From positions 21,400,688-21,464,687 of the forward strand of contig OZ059895.1 in NCBI GenBank assembly GCA_964057225.1: a stretch of DNA of 64,000 nucleotides. Reading direction: 5' to 3'. The DNA is from Auanema rhodensis (taxonomy: Eukaryota; Nematoda; Chromadorea; Rhabditida; Rhabditidae). The notes beneath the pieces were generated by a model that did no database searches, was not told where the DNA came from, and saw only the letters and a list, made by a program, of their open reading frames with translations. The first letter of the stretch is position 1, and each line of letters opens with the position of its first letter. Of this stretch, positions 27,027 through 41,768 are shown piece after piece. The position numbers and the translations under genes were made by a program.

Positions 27027-29483
27027 TTTTCACCCTGAAGAATTAATTTTTTCGTTGAATAACATTGTCCATCGTCTTTGCCTTGAAAAAAGGAATCTAA
27101 AAACATCTACTTTTTGCTAAATTATTTTGAAATTTTTCGAAAAAATTTTTGTCAAAATGTTTTTGGAAGCAATGTTGAGTGTACATGGAAACTCAACATA
27201 CACTAATGCATCATTTTTCAAACGATCATAACTAATTTTTGTATTAAGCGTTTCTCAATGTAGTATAGTGCATTCGATGCGGATTTTTAAGCTGCGTCGA
27301 TCTGTGTTATCAGATTTGCGCTAGCTTAAAAATGCACCGAGATATCAACTGATATAAGTTCACACTTATATCCTCAATTTTCACCCTGAAGAATTAATTT
27401 TTTCGTTGAATAACATTGTCCATCGTCTTTGCCTTGAAAAAAGGAATCTAAAAACATCTACTTTTTGCTAAATTATTTTGAAATTTTTCGAAAAAATTTT
27501 TGTCAAAATGTTTTTGGAAGCAATGTTGAGTGTACATGGAAACTCAACATACACTAATGCATCATTTTTCAAACGATCATAACTAATTTTTGTATTAAGC
27601 GTTTCTCAATGTAGTATAGTGCATTCGATGCGGATTTTTAAGCTGCGTCGATCTGTGTTATCAGATTTGCGCTAGCTTAAAAATGCACCGAGATATCAAC
27701 TGATATAAGTTCACACTTATATCCTCGATTTTCACCCTGAAGAATTAATTTTTTCGTTGAATAACATTGTCCATCGTCTTTGCCTTGAAAAAAGGAATCT
27801 AAAAACATCTACTTTTTGCTAAATTATTTTGAAATTTTTCGAAAAAATTTTTGTCAAAATGTTTTTGGAAGCAATGTTGAGTGTACATGGAAACTCAACA
27901 TACACTAATGCATCATTTTTCAAACGATCATAACTAATTTTTGTATTAAGCGTTTCTCAATGTAGTATAGTGCATTCGATGCGGATTTTTAAGCTGCGTC
28001 GATCTGTGTTATCAGATTTGCGCTAGCTTAAAAATGCACCGAGATATCAACTGATATAAGTTCACACTTATATCCTCGATTTTCACCCTGAAGAATTAAT
28101 TTTTTCGTTGAATAACATTGTCCATCGTCTTTGCCTTGAAAAAAGGAATCTAAAAACATCTACTTTTTGCTAAATTATTTTGAAATTTTTCGAAAAAATT
28201 TTTGTCAAAATGTTTTTGGAAGCAATGTTGAGTGTACATGGAAACTCAACATACACTAATGCATCATTTTTCAAACGATCATAACTAATTTTTGTATTAA
28301 GCGTTTCTCAATGTAGTATAGTGCATTCGATGCGGATTTTTAAGCTGCGTCGATCTGTGTTATCAGATTTGCGCTAGCTTAAAAATGCACCGAGATATCA
28401 ACTGATATAAGTTCACACTTATATCCTCGATTTTCACCCTGAAGAATTAATTTTTTCGTTGAATAACATTGTCCATCGTCTTTGCCTTGAAAAAAGGAAT
28501 CTAAAAACATCTCCTTTTTGCTAAATTATTTTGAAATTTTTCGAAAAAATTTTTGTCAAAATGTTTTTGGAAGCAATGTTGAGTGTACATGGAAACTCAA
28601 CATACACTAATGCATCATTTTTCAAACGATCATAACTAATTTTTGTATTAAGCGTTTCTCAATGTAGTATAGTGCATTCGATGCGGATTTTTAAGCTGCG
28701 TCGATCTGTGTTATCAGATTTGCGCTAGCTTAAAAATGCACCGAGATATCAACTGATATAAGTTCACACTTATATCCTCGATTTTCACCCTGAAGAATTA
28801 ATTTTTTCGTTGAATAACATTGTCCATCGTCTTTGCCTTGAAAAAAGGAATCTAAAAACATCTCCTTTTTGCTAAATTATTTTGGAATTTTTCGAAAAAA
28901 GTTTTGTCAAAATGTTTTTGGAAGCAATGTTGAGTGTACATGGAAACTCAACATACACTAATGCATCATTTTTCAAACGATCATAACTAATTTTTGTATT
29001 AAGCGTTTCTCAATGTAGTATAGTGCATTCGATGCGGATTTTTAAGCTGCGTCGATCTGTGTTATCAGATTTGCGCGAGCTTAAAAATGCACCGAGATAT
29101 CAACTGATATAAGTTCACACTTATATCCTCGATTTTCACCCTGAAGAATTAATTTTTTCGTTGAATAACATTGTCCATCGTCTTTGCCTTGAAAAAAGGA
29201 ATCTAAAAACATCTACTTTTTGCTAAATTATCTTGAAATTTTTCGAAAAAATTTTTGTCAAAATGTTTTTGGAAGCAATGTTGAGTGTACATGGAAACTC
29301 AACATACACTAATGCATCATTTTTCAAACGATCATAACTAATTTTTGTATTAAGCGTTTCTCAATGTAGTATAGTGCATTCGATGCGGATTTTTAAGCTG
29401 CGTCGATCTGTGTTATCAGATTTGCGCTAGCTTAAAAATGCACCGAGATATCAACTGATATAAGTTCACACTTATATCCTCGA
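27027..29483 (+). repeat. Seven mostly consensus monomers
   Basis: Units at 27027, 27378 (both B), 27729, 28080, 28431 (83C only), 28782 (C type, with GCGCGAGC in place of GCGCTAGC) and 29133 (ATTATCTTGA). No internal higher-order period is visible. The 28431 unit has 83C without 104G/120G, which separates these marks. Confidence 0.8.
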
Positions 29484-32400
29484 TTTTCACCCTGAAAAAT
29501 TAATTTTTTCGTTGAATAACATTGTCCATCGTCTTTGCCTTGAAAAAAGGAATCTAAAAACATCTCCTTTTTGCTAAATTATTTTGGAATTTTTCGAAAA
29601 AAGTTTTGTCAAAATGTTTTTGGAAGCAATGTTGAGTGTACATGGAAACTCAACATACACTAATGCATCATTTTTCAAACGATCATAACTAATTTTTGTA
29701 TTAAGCGTTTCTCAATGTAGTATAGTGCATTCGATGCGGATTTTTAAGCTGCGTCGATCTGTGTTATCAGATTTGCGCTAGCTTAAAAATGCACCGAGAT
29801 ATCAACTGATATAAGTTCACACTTATATCCTCAATTTTCACCCTGAAGAATTAATTTTTTCGTTGAATAACATTGTCCATCGTCTTTGCCTTGAAAAAAG
29901 GAATCTAAAAACATCTACTTTTTGCTAAATTATTTTGAAATTTTTCGAAAAAATTTTTGTCAAAATGTTTTTGGAAGCAATGTTGAGTGTACATGGAAAC
30001 TCAACATACACTAATGCATCATTTTTCAAACGATCATAACTAATTTTTGTATTAAGCGTTTCTCAATGTAGTATAGTGCATTCGATGCGGATTTTTAAGC
30101 TGCGTCGATCTGTGTTATCAGATTTGCGCTAGCTTAAAAATGCACCGAGATATCAACTGATATAAGTTCACACTTATATCCTCGATTTTCACCCTGAAGA
30201 ATTAATTTTTTCGTTGAATAACATTGTCCATCGTCTTTGCCTTGAAAAAAGGAATCTAAAAACATCTACTTTTTGCTAAATTATTTTGAAATTTTTCGAA
30301 AAAATTTTTGTCAAAATGTTTTTGGAAGCAATGTTGAGTGTACATGGAAACTCAACATACACTAATGCATCATTTTTCAAACGATCATAACTAATTTTTG
30401 TATTAAGCGTTTCTCAATGTAGTATAGTGCATTCGATGCGGATTTTTAAGCTGCGTCGATCTGTGTTATCAGATTTGCGCTAGCTTAAAAATGCACCGAG
30501 ATATCAACTGATATAAGTTCACACTTATATCCTCGATTTTCACCCTGAAAAATTAATTTTTTCGTTGAATAACATTGTCCATCGTCTTTGCCTTGAAAAA
30601 AGGAATCTAAAAACATCTCCTTTTTGCTAAATTATTTTGGAATTTTTCGAAAAAAGTTTTGTCAAAATGTTTTTGGAAGCAATGTTGAGTGTACATGGAA
30701 ACTCAACATACACTAATGCATCATTTTTCAAACGATCATAACTAATTTTTGTATTAAGCGTTTCTCAATGTAGTATAGTGCATTCGATGCGGATTTTTAA
30801 GCTGCGTCGATCTGTGTTATCAGATTTGCGCTAGCTTAAAAATGCACCGAGATATCAACTGATATAAGTTCACACTTATATCCTCAATTTTCACCCTGAA
30901 GAATTAATTTTTTCGTTGAATAACATTGTCCATCGTCTTTGCCTTGAAAAAAGGAATCTAAAAACATCTACTTTTTGCTAAATTATTTTGAAATTTTTCG
31001 AAAAAATTTTTGTCAAAATGTTTTTGGAAGCAATGTTGAGTGTACATGGAAACTCAACATACACTAATGCATCATTTTTCAAACGATCATAACTAATTTT
31101 TGTATTAAGCGTTTCTTAATGTAGTATAGTGCATTCGATGCGGATTCTTAAGCTGCGTCGATCTGTGTTATCAGATTTGCGCTAGCTTAAAAATGCACCG
31201 AGATATCAACTGATATAAGTTCACACTTATATCCTCAATTTTCACCCTGAAGAATTAATTTTTTCGTTGAATAACATTGTCCATCGTCTTTGCCTTGAAA
31301 AAAGGAATCTAAAAACATCTACTTTTTGCTAAATTATTTTGAAATTTTTCGAAAAAATTTTTGTCAAAATGTTTTTGGAAGCAATGTTGAGTGTACATGG
31401 AAACTCAACATACACTAATGCATCATTTTTCAAACGATCATAACTAATTTTTGTATTAAGCGTTTCTCAATGTAGTATAGTGCATTCGATGCGGATTTTT
31501 AAGCTGCGTCGATCTGTGTTATCAGATTTGCGCTAGCTTAAAAATGCACCGAGATATCAACTGATATAAGTTCACACTTATATCCTCGATTTTCACCCTG
31601 AAAAATTAATTTTTTCGTTGAATAACATTGTCCATCGTCTTTGCCTTGAAAAAAGGAATCTAAAAACATCTCCTTTTTGCTAAATTATTTTGGAATTTTT
31701 CGAAAAAAGTTTTGTCAAAATGTTTTTGGAAGCAATGTTGAGTGTACATGGAAACTCAACATACACTAATGCATCATTTTTCAAACGATCATAACTAATT
31801 TTTGTATTAAGCGTTTCTCAATGTAGTATAGTGCATTCGATGCGGATTTTTAAGCTGCGTCGATCTGTGTTATCAGATTTGCGCTAGCTTAAAAATGCAC
31901 CGAGATATCAACTGATATAAGTTCACACTTATATCCTCAATTTTCACCCTGAAGAATTAATTTTTTCGTTGAATAACATTGTCCATCGTCTTTGCCTTGA
32001 AAAAAGGAATCTAAAAACATCTACTTTTTGCTAAATTATTTTGAAATTTTTCGAAAAAATTTTTGTCAAAATGTTTTTGGAAGCAATGTTGAGTGTACAT
32101 GGAAACTCAACATACACTAATGCATCATTTTTCAAACGATCATAACTAATTTTTGTATTAAGCGTTTCTTAATGTAGTATAGTGCATTCGATGCGGATTT
32201 TTAAGCTGCGTCGATCTGTGTTATCAGATTTGCGCTAGCTTAAAAATGCACCGAGATATCAACTGATATAAGTTCACACTTATATCCTCAATTTTCACCC
32301 TGAAGAATTAATTTTTTCGTTGAATAACATTGTCCATCGTCTTTGCCTTGAAAAAAGGAATCTAAAAACATCTACTTTTTGCTAAATTATTTTGAAATTT

Positions 32401-32642
32401 TTCGAAAAAATTTTTGTCAAAATGTTTTTGGAAGCAATGTTGAGTGTACATGGAAACTCAACATACACTAATGCATCATTTTTCAAACGATCATAACTAA
32501 TTTTTGTATTAAGCGTTTCTCAATGTAGTATAGTGCATTCGATGCGGATTTTTAAGCTGCGTCGATCTGTGTTATCAGATTTGCGCTAGCTTAAAAATGC
32601 ACCGAGATATCAACTGATATAAGTTCACACTTATATCCTCAA
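29484..32642 (+). repeat. Trimer higher-order repeat, three copies of 1,053 bp
   Basis: C-type units that also carry A at 14 (CCTGAAAAATT) begin at 29484, 30537 and 31590, exactly three monomers apart. Each is followed by a B unit and then a consensus or B unit. The second and third trimers share T at 230 (TTTCTTAATG) in their middle unit (30888 and 31941), which shows that they are the closest pair. The unit at 30888 has a further private change, GGATTCTTAAG. Confidence 0.88.
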
Positions 32643-35600
32643 TTTTCACCCTGAAGAATTAATTTTTTCGTTGAATAACATTGTCCATCGTCTTTGCCTT
32701 GAAAAAAGGAATCTAAAAACATCTACTTTTTGCTAAATTATTTTGAAATTTTTCGAAAAAATTTTTGTCAAAATGTTTTTGGAAGCAATGTTGAGTGTAC
32801 ATGGAAACTCAACATACACTAATGCATCATTTTTCAAACGATCATAACTAATTTTTGTATTAAGCGTTTCTCAATGTAGTATAGTGCATTCGATGCGGAT
32901 TTTTAAGCTGCGTCGATCTGTGTTATCAGATTTGCGCTAGCTTAAAAATGCACCGAGATATCAACTGATATAAGTTCACACTTATATCCTCAATTTTCAC
33001 CCTGAAGAATTAATTTTTTCGTTGAATAACATTGTCCATCGTCTTTGCCTTGAAAAAAGGAATCTAAAAACATCTACTTTTTGCTAAATTATTTTGAAAT
33101 TTTTCGAAAAAATTTTTGTCAAAATGTTTTTGGAAGCAATGTTGAGTGTACATGGAAACTCAACATACACTAATGCATCATTTTTCAAACGATCATAACT
33201 AATTTTTGTATTAAGCGTTTCTCAATGTAGTATAGTGCATTCGATGCGGATTTTTAAGCTGCGTCGATCTGTGTTATCAGATTTGCGCTAGCTTAAAAAT
33301 GCACCGAGATATCAACAGATATAAGTTCACACTTATATCCTCGATTTTCACCCTGAAGAATTAATTTTTTCGTTGAATAACATTGTCCATCGTCTTTGCC
33401 TTGAAAAAAGGAATCTAAAAACATCTACTTTTTGCTAAATTATTTTGAAATTTTTCGAAAAAATTTTTGTCAAAATGTTTTTGGAAGCAATGTTGAGTGT
33501 ACATGGAAACTCAACATACACTAATGCATCATTTTTCAAACGATCATAACTAATTTTTGTATTAAGCGTTTCTCAATGTAGTATAGTGCATTCGATGCGG
33601 ATTTTTAAGCTGCGTCGATCTGTGTTATCAGATTTGCGCTAGCTTAAAAATGCACCGAGATATCAACTGATATAAGTTCACACTTATATCCTCGATTTTC
33701 ACCCTGAAGAATTAATTTTTTCGTTGAATAACATTGTCCATCGTCTTTGCCTTGAAAAAAGGAATCTAAAAACATCTCCTTTTTGCTAAATTATTTTGGA
33801 ATTTTTCGAAAAAAGTTTTGTCAAAATGTTTTTGGAAGCAATGTTGAGTGTACATGGAAACTCAACATACACTAATGCATCATTTTTCAAACGATCATAA
33901 CTAATTTTTGTATTAAGCGTTTCTCAATGTAGTATAGTGCATTCGATGCGGATTTTTAAGCTGCGTCGATCTGTGTTATCAGATTTGCGCTAGCTTAAAA
34001 ATGCACCGAGATATCAACTGATATAAGTTCACACTTATATCCTCGATTTTCACCCTGAAGAATTAATTTTTTCGTTGAATAACATTGTCCATCGTCTTTG
34101 CCTTGAAAAAAGGAATCTAAAAACATCTACTTTTTGCTAAATTATTTTGAAATTTTTCGAAAAAATTTTTGTCAAAATGTTTTTGGAAGCAATGTTGAGT
34201 GTACATGGAAACTCAACATACACTAATGCATCATTTTTCAAACGATCATAACTAATTTTTGTATTGAGCGTTTCTCAATGTAGTATAGTGCATTCGATGC
34301 GGATTTTTAAGCAGCGTCGATCTGTGTTATCAGATTTGCGCTAGCTTAAAAATGCACCGAGATATCAACTGATATAAGTTCACACTTATATCCTCAATTT
34401 TCACCCTGAAGAATTAATTTTTTCGTTGAATAACATTGTCCATCGTCTTTGCCTTGAAAAAAGGAATCTAAAAACATCTACTTTTTGCTAAATTATTTTG
34501 AAATTTTTCGAAAAAATTTTTGTCAAAATGTTTTTGGAAGCAATGTTGAGTGTACATGGAAACTCAACATACACTAATGCATCATTTTTCAAACGATCAT
34601 AACTAATTTTTGTATTAAGCGTTTCTCAATGTAGTATAGTGCATTCGATGCGGATTTTTAAGCTGCGTCGATCTGTGTTATCAGATTTGCGCTAGCTTAA
34701 AAATGCACCGAGATATCAACTGATATAAGTTCACACTTATATCCTCAATTTTCACCCTGAAGAATTAATTTTTTCGTTGAATAACATTGTCCATCGTCTT
34801 TGCCTTGAAAAAAGGAATCTAAAAACATCTACTTTTTGCTAAATTATTTTGAAATTTTTCGAAAAAATTTTTGTCAAAATGTTTTTGGAAGCAATGTTGA
34901 GTGTACATGGAAACTCAACATACACTAATGCATCATTTTTCAAACGATCATAACTAATTTTTGTATTAAGCGTTTCTCAATGTAGTATAGTGCATTCGAT
35001 GCGGATTTTTAAGCTGCGTCGATCTGTGTTATCAGATTTGCGCTAGCTTAAAAATGCACCGAGATATCAACTGATATAAGTTCACACTTATATCCTCAAT
35101 TTTCACCCTGAAGAATTAATTTTTTCGTTGAATAACATTGTCCATCGTCTTTGCCTTGAAAAAAGGAATCTAAAAACATCTACTTTTTGCTAAATTATTT
35201 TGAAATTTTTCGAAAAAATTTTTGTCAAAATGTTTTTGGAAGCAATGTTGAGTGTACATGGAAACTCAACATACACTAATGCATCATTTTTCAAACGATC
35301 ATAACTAATTTTTGTATTAAGCGTTTCTCAATGTAGTATAGTGCATTCGATGCGGATTTTTAAGCTGCGTCGATCTGTGTTATCAGATTTGCGCTAGCTT
35401 AAAAATGCACCGAGATATCAACTGATATAAGTTCACACTTATATCCTCAATTTTCACCCTGAAGAATTAATTTTTTCGTTGAATAACATTGTCCATCGTC
35501 TTTGCCTTGAAAAAAGGAATCTAAAAACATCTACTTTTTGCTAAATTATTTTGAAATTTTTCGAAAAAATTTTTGTCAAAATGTTTTTGGAAGCAATGTT

Positions 35601-36854
35601 GAGTGTACATGGAAACTCAACATACACTAATGCATCATTTTTCAAACGATCATAACTAATTTTTGTATTAAGCGTTTCTCAATGTAGTATAGTGCATTCG
35701 ATGCGGATTTTTAAGCTGCGTCGATCTGTGTTATCAGATTTGCGCTAGCTTAAAAATGCACCGAGATATCAACTGATATAAGTTCACACTTATATCCTCA
35801 ATTTTCACCCTGAAGAATTAATTTTTTCGTTGAATAACATTGTCCATCGTCTTTGCCTTGAAAAAAGGAATCTAAAAACATCTACTTTTTGCTAAATTAT
35901 TTTGAAATTTTTCGAAAAAATTTTTGTCAAAATGTTTTTGGAAGCAATGTTGAGTGTACATGGAAACTCAACATACACTAATGCATCATTTTTCAAACGA
36001 TCATAACTAATTTTTGTATTAAGCGTTTCTCAATGTAGTATAGTGCATTCGATGCGGATTTTTAAGCTGCGTCGATCTGTGTTATCAGATTTGCGCTAGC
36101 TTAAAAATGCACCGAGATATCAACAGATATAAGTTCACACTTATATCCTCGATTTTCACCCTGAAGAATTAATTTTTTCGTTGAATAACATTGTCCATCG
36201 TCTTTGCCTTGAAAAAAGGAATCTAAAAACATCTACTTTTTGCTAAATTATTTTGAAATTTTTCGAAAAAATTTTTGTCAAAATGTTTTTGGAAGCAATG
36301 TTGAGTGTACATGGAAACTCAACATACACTAATGCATCATTTTTCAAACGATCATAACTAATTTTTGTATTAAGCGTTTCTCAATGTAGTATAGTGCATT
36401 CGATGCGGATTTTTAAGCTGCGTCGATCTGTGTTATCAGATTTGCGCTAGCTTAAAAATGCACCGAGATATCAACTGATATAAGTTCACACTTATATCCT
36501 CGATTTTCACCCTGAAGAATTAATTTTTTCGTTGAATAACATTGTCCATCGTCTTTGCCTTGAAAAAAGGAATCTAAAAACATCTCCTTTTTGCTAAATT
36601 ATTTTGGAATTTTTCGAAAAAAGTTTTGTCAAAATGTTTTTGGAAGCAATGTTGAGTGTACATGGAAACTCAACATACACTAATGCATCATTTTTCAAAC
36701 GATCATAACTAATTTTTGTATTAAGCGTTTCTCAATGTAGTATAGTGCATTCGATGCGGATTTTTAAGCTGCGTCGATCTGTGTTATCAGATTTGCGCTA
36801 GCTTAAAAATGCACCGAGATATCAACTGATATAAGTTCACACTTATATCCTCGA
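32292..36854 (+). repeat. Five-monomer block repeated at 2,808-bp offset
   Basis: Units at 32292-34046 (B, B, B with CAACAGAT, consensus, C) recur at 35100-36854. CAACAGATAT, with A for T at 324, is found only at the ends of the third unit of each block (32994 and 35802). The intervening stretch has one F unit at 34047 (220G with GCAGCG) and B units at 34398 and 34749. The left end overlaps the last unit of the preceding trimer array. B units form an almost unbroken run through this interval. Confidence 0.85.
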
Positions 36855-39800
36855 TTTTCACCCTGAAGAATTAATTTTTTCGTTGAATAACATTGTCCAT
36901 CGTCTTTGCCTTGAAAAAAGGAATCTAAAAACATCTACTTTTTGCTAAATTATTTTGAAATTTTTCGAAAAAATTTTTGTCAAAATGTTTTTGGAAGCAA
37001 TGTTGAGTGTACATGGAAACTCAACATACACTAATGCATCATTTTTCAAACGATCATAACTAATTTTTGTATTAAGCGTTTCTCAATGTAGTATAGTGCA
37101 TTCGATGCGGATTTTTAAGCTGCGTCGATCTGTGTTATCAGATTTGCGCTAGCTTAAAAATGCACCGAGATATCAACTGATATAAGTTCACACTTATATC
37201 CTCGATTTTCACCCTGAAGAATTAATTTTTTCGTTGAATAACATTGTCCATCGTCTTTGCCTTGAAAAAAGGAATCTAAAAACATCTACTTTTTGCTAAA
37301 TTATTTTGAAATTTTTCGAAAAAATTTTTGTCAAAATGTTTTTGGAAGCAATGTTGAGTGTACATGGAAACTCAACATACACTAATGCATCATTTTTCAA
37401 ACGATCATAACTAATTTTTGTATTAAGCGTTTCTCAATGTAGTATAGTGCATTCGATGCGGATTTTTAAGCTGCGTCGATCTGTGTTATCAGATTTGCGC
37501 TAGCTTAAAAATGCACCGAGATATCAACTGATATAAGTTCACACTTATATCCTCGATTTTCACCCTGAAAAATTAATTTTTTCGTTGAATAACATTGTCT
37601 ATCGTCTTTGCCTTGAAAAAAGTAATCTAAAAACATCTCCTTTTTGCTAAATTATTTTGGAATTTTTCGAAAAAAGTTTTGTCAAAATGTTTTTGGAAGC
37701 AATGTTGAGTGTACATGGAAACTCAACATACACTAATGCATCATTTTTCAAACGATCATAACTAATTTTTGTATTAAGCGTTTCTCAATGTAGTATAGTG
37801 CATTCGATGCGGATTTTTAAGCTGCGTCGATCTGTGTTATCAGATTTGCGCTAGCTTAAAAATGCACCGAGATATCAACTGATATAAGTTCACACTTATA
37901 TCCTCGATTTTCACCCTGAAGAATTAATTTTTTCGTTGAATAACATTGTCCATCGTCTTTGCCTTGAAAAAAGGAATCTAAAAACATCTACTTTTTGCTA
38001 AATTATTTTGGAATTTTTCGAAAAAAGTTTTGTCAAAATGTTTTTGGAAGCAATGTTGAGTGTACATGGAAACTCAACATACACTAATGCATCATTTTTC
38101 AAACGATCATAACTAATTTTTGTATTGAGCGTTTCTCAATGTAGTATAGTGCATTCGATGCGGATTTTTAAGCAGCGTCGATCTGTGTTATCAGATTTGC
38201 GCTAGCTTAAAAATGCACCGAGATATCAACTGATATAAGTTCACACTTATATCCTCAATTTTCACCCTGAAGAATTAATTTTTTCGTTGAATAACATTGT
38301 CCATCGTCTTTGCCTTGAAAAAAGGAATCTAAAAACATCTACTTTTTGCTAAATTATTTTGAAATTTTTTGAAAAAATTTTTGTCAAAATGTTTTTGGAA
38401 GCAATGTTGAGTGTACATGGAAACTCAACATACACTAATGCATCATTTTTCAAACGATCATAACTAATTTTTGTAATAAGCGTTTCTCAATGTAGTATAG
38501 TGCATTCGATGCGGATTTTTAAGCTGCGTCGATCTGTGTTATCAGATTTGCGCTAGCTTAAAAATGCACCGAGATATCAACTGATATAAGTTCACACTTA
38601 TATCCTCGATTTTCACCCTGAAGAATTAATTTTTTCGTTGAATAACATTGTCCATCGTCTTTGCCTTGAAAAAAGGAATCTAAAAACATCTACTTTTTGC
38701 TAAATTATTTTGAAATTTTTCGAAAAAATTTTTGTCAAAATGTTTTTGGAAGCAATGTTGAGTGTACATGGAAACTCAACATACACTAATGCATCATTTT
38801 TCAAACGATCATAACTAATTTTTGTATTAAGCGTTTCTCAATGTAGTATAGTGCATTCGATGCGGATTTTTAAGCTGCGTCGATCTGTGTTATCAGATTT
38901 GCGCTAGCTTAAAAATGCACCGAGATATCAACTGATATAAGTTCACACTTATATTCTCGATTTTCACCCTGAAGAATTAATTTTTTCGTTGAATAACATT
39001 GTCCATCGTCTTTGCCTTGAAAAAAGGAATCTAAAAACATCTACTTTTTGCTAAATTATTTTGAAATTTTTCGAAAAAATTTTTGTCAAAATGTTTTTGG
39101 AAGCAATGTTGAGTGTACATGGAAACTCAACATACACTAATGCATCATTTTTCAAACGATCATAACTAATTTTTGTATTAAGCGTTTCTCAATGTAGTAT
39201 AGTGCATTCGATGCGGATTTTTAAGCTGCGTCGATCTGTGTTATCAGATTTGCGCTAGCTTAAAAATGCACCGAGATATCAACTGATATAAGTTCACACT
39301 TATATCCTCGATTTTCACCCTGAAAAATTAATTTTTTCGTTGAATAACATTGTCCATCGTCTTTGCCTTGAAAAAAGTAATCTAAAAACATCTCCTTTTT
39401 GCTAAATTATTTTGGAATTTTTCGAAAAAAGTTTTGTCAAAATGTTTTTGGAAGCAATGTTGAGTGTACATGGAAACTCAACATACACTAATGCATCATT
39501 TTTCAAACGATCATAACTAATTTTTGTATTAAGCGTTTCTCAATGTAGTATAGTGCATTCGATGCGGATTTTTAAGCTGCGTCGATCTGTGTTATCAGAT
39601 TTGCGCTAGCTTAAAAATGCACCGAGATATCAACTGATATAAGTTCACACTTATATCCTCGATTTTCACCCTGAAGAATTAATTTTTTCGTTGAATAACA
39701 TTGTCCATCGTCTTTGCCTTGAAAAAAGGAATCTAAAAACATCTACTTTTTGCTAAATTATTTTGGAATTTTTCGAAAAAAGTTTTGTCAAAATGTTTTT

Positions 39801-41768
39801 GGAAGCAATGTTGAGTGTACATGGAAACTCAACATACACTAATGCATCATTTTTCAAACGATCATAACTAATTTTTGTATTGAGCGTTTCTCAATGTAGT
39901 ATAGTGCATTCGATGCGGATTTTTAAGCAGCGTCGATCTGTGTTATCAGATTTGCGCTAGCTTAAAAATGCACCGAGATATCAACTGATATAAGTTCACA
40001 CTTATATCCTCAATTTTCACCCTGAAGAATTAATTTTTTCGTTGAATAACATTGTCCATCGTCTTTGCCTTGAAAAAAGGAATCTAAAAACATCTACTTT
40101 TTGCTAAATTATTTTGAAATTTTTTGAAAAAATTTTTGTCAAAATGTTTTTGGAAGCAATGTTGAGTGTACATGGAAACTCAACATACACTAATGCATCA
40201 TTTTTCAAACGATCATAACTAATTTTTGTAATAAGCGTTTCTCAATGTAGTATAGTGCATTCGATGCGGATTTTTAAGCTGCGTCGATCTGTGTTATCAG
40301 ATTTGCGCTAGCTTAAAAATGCACCGAGATATCAACTGATATAAGTTCACACTTATATCCTCGATTTTCACCCTGAAGAATTAATTTTTTCGTTGAATAA
40401 CATTGTCCATCGTCTTTGCCTTGAAAAAAGGAATCTAAAAACATCTACTTTTTGCTAAATTATTTTGAAATTTTTCGAAAAAATTTTTGTCAAAATGTTT
40501 TTGGAAGCAATGTTGAGTGTACATGGAAACTCAACATACACTAATGCATCATTTTTCAAACGATCATAACTAATTTTTGTATTAAGCGTTTCTCAATGTA
40601 GTATAGTGCATTCGATGCGGATTTTTAAGCTGCGTCGATCTGTGTTATCAGATTTGCGCTAGCTTAAAAATGCACCGAGATATCAACTGATATAAGTTCA
40701 CACTTATATCCTCGATTTTCACCCTGAAGAATTAATTTTTTCGTTGAATAACATTGTCCATCGTCTTTGCCTTGAAAAAACGAATCTAAAAACATCTACT
40801 TTTTGCTAAATTATTTTGAAATTTTTCGAAAAAATTTTTGTCAAAATGTTTTTGGAAGCAATGTTGAGTGTACATGGAAACTCAACATACACTAATGCAT
40901 CATTTTTCAAACGATCATAACTAATTTTTGTATTGAGCGTTTCTCAATGTAGTATAGTGCATTCGATGCGGATTTTTAAGCAGCGTCGATCTGTGTTATC
41001 AGATTTGCGCTAGCTTAAAAATGCACCGAGATATCAACTGATATAAGTTCACACTTATATCCTCGATTTTCACCCTGAAAAATTAATTTTTTCGTTGAAT
41101 AACATTGTCCATCGTCTTTGCCTTGAAAAAAGGAATCTAAAAACATCTCCTTTTTGCTAAATTATTTTGGAATTTTTCGAAAAAAGTTTTGTCAAAATGT
41201 TTTTGGAAGCAATGTTGAGTGTACATGGAAACTCAACATACACTAATGCATCATTTTTCAAACGATCATAACTAATTTTTGTATTGAGCGTTTCTCGATG
41301 TAGTATAGTGCATTCGATGCGGATTTTTAAGCAGCGTCGATCTGTGTTATCAGATTTGCGCTAGCTTAAAAATGCACCGAGATATCAACTGATATAAGTT
41401 CACACTTATATCCTCGATTTTCACCCTGAAAAATTAATTTTTTCGTTGAATAACATTGTCCATCGTCTTTGCCTTGAAAAAAGGAATCTAAAAACATCTC
41501 CTTTTTGCTAAATTATTTTGGAATTTTTCGAAAAAAGTTTTGTCAAAATGTTTTTGGAAGCAATGTTGAGTGTACATGGAAACTCAACATACACTAATGC
41601 ATCATTTTTCAAACGATCATAACTAATTTTTGTATTGAGCGTTTCTCAATGTAGTATAGTGCATTCGATGCGGATTTTTAAGCAGCGTCGATCTGTGTTA
41701 TCAGATTTGCGCTAGCTTAAAAATGCACCGAGATATCAACTGATATAAGTTCACACTTATATCCTCAA
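36855..41768 (+). repeat. Four-monomer block repeated at 1,755-bp offset, then F-type units
   Basis: Units at 37557, 37908, 38259 and 38610 correspond to 39312, 39663, 40014 and 40365. Shared rare marks are AAAAGTAATC with A at 14 in the first; 104G, 120G, 220G and 267A with 83A in the second; T at 112 (TTTTTTGAAAA) with GTAATAAGCG in the third. The first block alone has GTCTATCG (37557) and TATTCTCGA (end of 38610). Units at 36855 and 37206 before it are consensus. After it, units at 40716, 41067 and 41418 all have 220G with 267A (GCAGCG); the latter two also have C-type left halves, and 41067 has the private TCTCGATG. Confidence 0.87.
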
